Below, piece by piece: positions 61,687 through 64,000 of a stretch of 64,000 bases of DNA. The notes beneath the pieces were generated by a model that was not told the origin of the DNA, ran no database searches, and was given only the letters and a program-made list of their open reading frames with translations. The position numbers and the translations under genes are program-made. Numbering within the stretch: the stretch's first letter is position 1; each line of letters starts with the position of its first letter. Source of the DNA: Lachnospiraceae bacterium (GTDB lineage: Bacteria; Bacillota; Clostridia; Lachnospirales; Lachnospiraceae); contig JAFSLV010000011.1 of assembly GCA_017448245.1 (NCBI GenBank), positions 172,074 through 236,073 of the forward strand, written 5' to 3'.

Positions 61687-62678
61687 AGGAACCCGAAGAG
61701 ATCAGGAAAGGCGTCAGAAGGCAGTTTATCACGATGATGGCGGTATGCAGTGCCGGCACGCTGGTTTTGTGTCTGTGCGCATCCTATGTCATGCTGCGGT
61801 ATGTGCAGCCCGGCTCACCCGACGAGGTGCTGCGGGCCAACCGGCGGGTGATACTGCTGTTGTATCTGATTGTCTTTGCCTGTGTTGCGGTTTCTTTTCT
61901 CGGTGCGTATCTGTATGTGATGCGCTCCTATACGCAGGCGCACGCCAAGCTTTTGGAGGAGGAGAAGCAGCGCAGACAGCTCGAGGTGATCAAGCAGCGT
62001 TTTTTCATCGCCATCTCGCATGAGCTGAAGACACCGCTTTCGATCATCCGCGGCTACGCAGAAGGGCTCAAGGACCACATCGTCGATGACGAGGCGGGCA
62101 GACAGGAGTATGCGGAGATCATACTGGATGAGGCGACGCACATGAGCCGCATCGTCAACATGCTCAAATCCATCGGCGAGGTGGAATCGGGCGCGATCTC
62201 CATTTCGACGGAGAAAACGGAACTCATGGCGCTGATTCAGAATTTTTTGAAATCCGCCGATATATTAACGAAACAAAAAAGTGCGGTCGTGGAGTTCAAG
62301 GAGGGTGCGCCGTGCTACGTTTACGCGGATCCTTTTTATACGGTGGAGGTGCTGCGAAACTATTACAATAATGCGTTGCAGCATGTAGACGAAAGGCGGG
62401 AAATCCGGATCTGCGTGGAAAAAAACCATACGCCGGGAAAGGTCCGGGTGAGCGTATATAATACGGGAGAGCGGATTCCCGACGAGGCATTGCCCCAGAT
62501 CTGGAATATGCTCTACACAACCCACGAGGTGCGCAGCCACAGCAACGGGGGTAACGGCGTGGGGCTTGCGATCGTCAGGGCGATACAAAAAAATATGAAT
62601 GAAGCGTACGGTGTATACAATGAGACAGACGGCGTGACGTTTTATTTTGAATTGTCGTCGGCGGAGGATGACATATGA
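61683..62678 (+). CDS. Sensor histidine kinase without adjacent response regulator
   Basis: 331 residues from ATG 61683. Two transmembrane helices (about 18-40 and 57-80) bracket a very short external loop, so it probably senses in or at the membrane. HisKA H-box ISHELKTPLS (His 113), N-box NYYNNALQH, and HATPase G-box NGGNGVGLAIV are intact. No response regulator gene is next to it in the window. It is coupled to aroQ upstream and to the lipoprotein gene downstream, with which it may work. Confidence 0.9.
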   Translation: MKEPEEIRKGVRRQFITMMAVCSAGTLVLCLCASYVMLRYVQPGSPDEVLRANRRVILLLYLIVFACVAVSFLGAYLYVMRSYTQAHAKLLEEEKQRRQLEVIKQRFFIAISHELKTPLSIIRGYAEGLKDHIVDDEAGRQEYAEIILDEATHMSRIVNMLKSIGEVESGAISISTEKTELMALIQNFLKSADILTKQKSAVVEFKEGAPCYVYADPFYTVEVLRNYYNNALQHVDERREIRICVEKNHTPGKVRVSVYNTGERIPDEALPQIWNMLYTTHEVRSHSNGGNGVGLAIVRAIQKNMNEAYGVYNETDGVTFYFELSSAEDDI

Positions 62679-63556
62679 AAAAGAACAGCAAGGGTCTGCG
62701 CGTTGCGATCGTATCCGTGATTGCGTGTCTGCTTTGCGGATGCGGCGCCAAGTTTCCCGAAATGTCACAGCATGAATACGATCAGGTGGTCAATTATGCG
62801 GCTGGCTTTCTGATCCGCTACGCAAAGGGGTCCTATGACAAGCTGACCTATCTCGACCCGTCCTATACGCCGTCGTATCTGATGACGCAGGCGGGAACAC
62901 CGGTCACTCCGGCAGAGACGCCGCAGGAGACAACGCCTCCCGCGACACAGGAGCCGGACACACAGACACCGCCCGAAGAACCTGTTCAAACGCCGCCCGA
63001 AGAGCCGGCCCAGGAGACGGGGGAGCCGGAACCGGCAGACGGGGAACCCGCGACCGAAACGCCCGGAGAGCAGGAACCGCCCGAGGAGGGCGGCACACAG
63101 ACAACGGATGACGGCGGCTACGGGCAGTTTGCGACTGCCATCGAATCGAGCATATTGCAGTCGATCGCGCCCGGTATCGAGGTCGAGTATATGGGCTATT
63201 CCGTCAGAAATGCCTATCCCGACGCACAGGCGCAGGGCGCGGTGATTGCGGCGACGGGAGACAGACTGCTCATTGTCGATTTCCGTCTGCGCAACCTTAC
63301 GGGAAATACGGTTTCCGTCAATACCGCCTTTATGGGACCGCAATACAAGCTGCTGATCAACGGGGATGTACAGGGTTTTACCTTGGTGACGATGATCGCC
63401 AATGACTTAAGCTCCCTGCTCACGGACATACCGGCGGGCAGCTACCTCGATGCGGTGCTTCTGATGGAGCTGCCGGAGGACCTCGCGAGGAATATCGATA
63501 CGCTGTCACTGGTCATTCTGCAGGGAGGAAATACCCAGACGATTCATCTGGAATAG
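62675..63556 (+). CDS. Lipoprotein of unknown function
   Basis: 293 residues. Signal peptide with a slightly irregular lipobox LCGC (Cys 23), then a helical stretch (MSQHEYDQVVNYAAGFLIRYAKG), a Pro/Glu/Thr-rich low-complexity spacer (about 70-150), and a beta-rich C-terminal domain (YMGYSVRNAYPDAQAQGAVIAATGDRLLIVDFRLRN) that resembles extracytoplasmic DUF4352-like immunoglobulin folds. It overlaps the sensor kinase gene by 4 bp, so the pair may form a sensing unit (inference). Confidence 0.75.
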   Translation: MKKNSKGLRVAIVSVIACLLCGCGAKFPEMSQHEYDQVVNYAAGFLIRYAKGSYDKLTYLDPSYTPSYLMTQAGTPVTPAETPQETTPPATQEPDTQTPPEEPVQTPPEEPAQETGEPEPADGEPATETPGEQEPPEEGGTQTTDDGGYGQFATAIESSILQSIAPGIEVEYMGYSVRNAYPDAQAQGAVIAATGDRLLIVDFRLRNLTGNTVSVNTAFMGPQYKLLINGDVQGFTLVTMIANDLSSLLTDIPAGSYLDAVLLMELPEDLARNIDTLSLVILQGGNTQTIHLE

Positions 63557-63581
63557 ACTGCGGCGACGCTCTTCCCGTGTG

Positions 63582-63607
63582 CGAAAAAAATTCCTGAAAT
63601 TTTTTTC
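63582..63607 (+). promoter_or_regulatory. A/T-rich UP-element-like stretch before the rRNA promoter
   Basis: GAAAAAAATT and AATTTTTTTC form an A/T palindrome about 10-35 bases before the -35 hexamer, in the place where UP elements contact the RNA polymerase alpha subunits at rRNA promoters. Confidence 0.45.
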
Positions 63608-63616
63608 AATTTGTTG

Positions 63617-63645
63617 TTGACACGTTAAATCTGCGGTGGTATAGT
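63617..63645 (+). promoter_or_regulatory. Strong rRNA operon promoter
   Basis: -35 TTGACA (63617-63622, full consensus), 17-base spacer, extended -10 TG-G-TATAGT (hexamer 63640-63645). Predicted start is near 63652. The -10 lies in the loop of the terminator hairpin described separately. Confidence 0.88.
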
Positions 63646-63674
63646 ATTATACGCTGTCACCGCAGATTTTTTGT
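63627..63674 (+). terminator. Terminator-like inverted repeat enclosing the rRNA -10
   Basis: A perfect 12-bp inverted repeat, AAATCTGCGGTG (63627-63638) and CACCGCAGATTT (63658-63669), is followed by T residues. The 19-base loop holds the -10 hexamer and can form an inner GTATA/TATAC pairing. Read-through RNA from the upstream lipoprotein gene would contain both arms and could terminate; RNA started at about 63652 lacks the left arm. Confidence 0.8.
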
Positions 63675-63989
63675 GTTTTTACTATACTTCATGTGTGACA
63701 GCAGACCATGCGCAGCATGAAAAATAAGCGCGAGTACCTTGAAAACTGAACAGTGATACAACCCTGAATCTTCGCGAAGGCAATGAGCCATGCGCAGGCG
63801 GAGAAAGACGCTCGATGGGTGCTTGCACACAAGAGAGCGGTTTTCGACGACTGCATAGGGCTACAGCCCGCGACCGAGGAAACGCCAAGCGTTTTCGAGG
63901 CCGGCGAATTGCCGAGCGAAGTCATATAGGCAAAACAAATCCTTGACAATTCCAAGGTAAATCCCATCGCGAGAGCGATGAAAGAATTT
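63652..63989 (+). other. rRNA operon leader
   Basis: No protein gene is seen in this stretch. It contains CCTTGAAAACTGAACA (63737-63752), typical of rRNA leader/antitermination regions in Firmicutes, several short hairpins (GGGCT/AGCCC near 63858; GGAAACGC/GCGTTTTC at 63878-63896; CGGC/GCCG near 63902), CCTTG/CCAAGG at about 63942-63956, and CATCGC-GAGA-GCGATG (63965-63980) just before the mature 16S end, probably a processing signal. Confidence 0.75.
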
Positions 63990-64000
63990 AAACGTGAGAG
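63990..64000 (+). rRNA. 16S rRNA, first bases (partial)
   Basis: The window ends in TTTAAACGTGAGAG, the usual sequence immediately before TTTGATCCTGGCTCAG in clostridial 16S genes. By alignment with the E. coli 5' end, position 1 would be near 63990. The gene body lies beyond the window, so the identification rests on this short stretch plus the promoter and leader. Confidence 0.6.

Noticed and set aside
63943-63948. TTGACA in the rRNA leader as a second promoter
   Set aside because: No -10-like hexamer at 16-18 bases downstream, and it forms part of a CCTTG/CAAGG inverted repeat just before the 16S processing hairpin.

Overview
The window looks like a piece of chromosome from a fairly GC-rich member of the Clostridia, most likely Lachnospiraceae. 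The placement rests on several signs. There is a SCIFF (six-cysteine) ranthipeptide next to its radical SAM maturase. The order def-fmt-rsmB-rlmN-stp-prkC-rsgA is Firmicute-type, as are the MraZ-headed division cluster and the PhoH/7TM-HD/YbeY order. A type III glutamine synthetase is present, and MurE carries the meso-diaminopimelate DNPR motif. Nearly everything lies on the + strand, including the approach to an rRNA operon at the right edge, which suggests co-orientation with replication. I see no prophage, insertion sequence, CRISPR array or resistance island; this is mostly core genome.

Layout. 1-10.5 kb: 3' end of ftsK/spoIIIE, a zinc-ribbon/TPR membrane protein, rlmH, phoH, a degenerate 7TM-HD protein, ybeY, a MOP-family flippase and two FAD oxidoreductases, with many stop/start overlaps. 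10.5-11.4 kb: a small minus-strand gene, then tRNA-Ala(CGC) and tRNA-Gly(CCC) separated by a 94-bp tandem repeat. 11.4-15.4 kb: a large cyclic-nucleotide-binding-domain protein on the minus strand, divergent from the SCIFF precursor and its maturase. 15.4-31 kb: secDF (with an acidic repeat), recJ, murE, priA, def, fmt, a fused rsmB-rlmN, the PP2C phosphatase/PASTA kinase pair and rsgA, covering protein export, repair, wall synthesis, translation and Ser/Thr signalling. 31-36.5 kb: a secreted envelope group (SGNH hydrolase, zinc-ribbon membrane protein, clostripain-like lipoprotein, L,D-transpeptidase) in which two proteins share an unusual repeat module. 36.5-41 kb: ychF, lgt, a phosphodiester glycosidase-like protein and an unknown membrane protein.

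41-51.6 kb is the division and cell wall cluster: mraZ, rsmH, ftsL-like, a class B PBP, mraY, murD, ftsW, divIB/ftsQ, ftsZ, then nrdR. It lacks murG, murC, murB, murF and ftsA; murE is about 20 kb upstream. 51.7-56.6 kb is a complete five-gene peptide (Dpp/Opp-type) ABC importer. 56.7-63.6 kb holds a small unknown protein, glnN, a YqeG-type HAD phosphatase, a fused aroE-aroK followed by aroQ, an orphan histidine kinase and a lipoprotein. The last ~440 bp are a strong rRNA promoter and leader, and the window stops at about the first bases of a 16S rRNA gene.

Notable points are the rRNA promoter lying inside the inverted repeat of a terminator, the RsmB-RlmN fusion, the 7TM-HD protein whose HD pair is lost, a hairpin between SCIFF precursor and maturase, the shared repeat module of the secreted enzymes, a possible two-hairpin riboswitch-like leader before the L,D-transpeptidase, and TGN-extended -10 elements at most promoters. 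I did not find a clearly new multi-gene system. The best candidates for undescribed biology are the cyclic-nucleotide-binding protein beside SCIFF and the secreted-envelope repeat module. All assignments come from reading the sequence; no database search was run.
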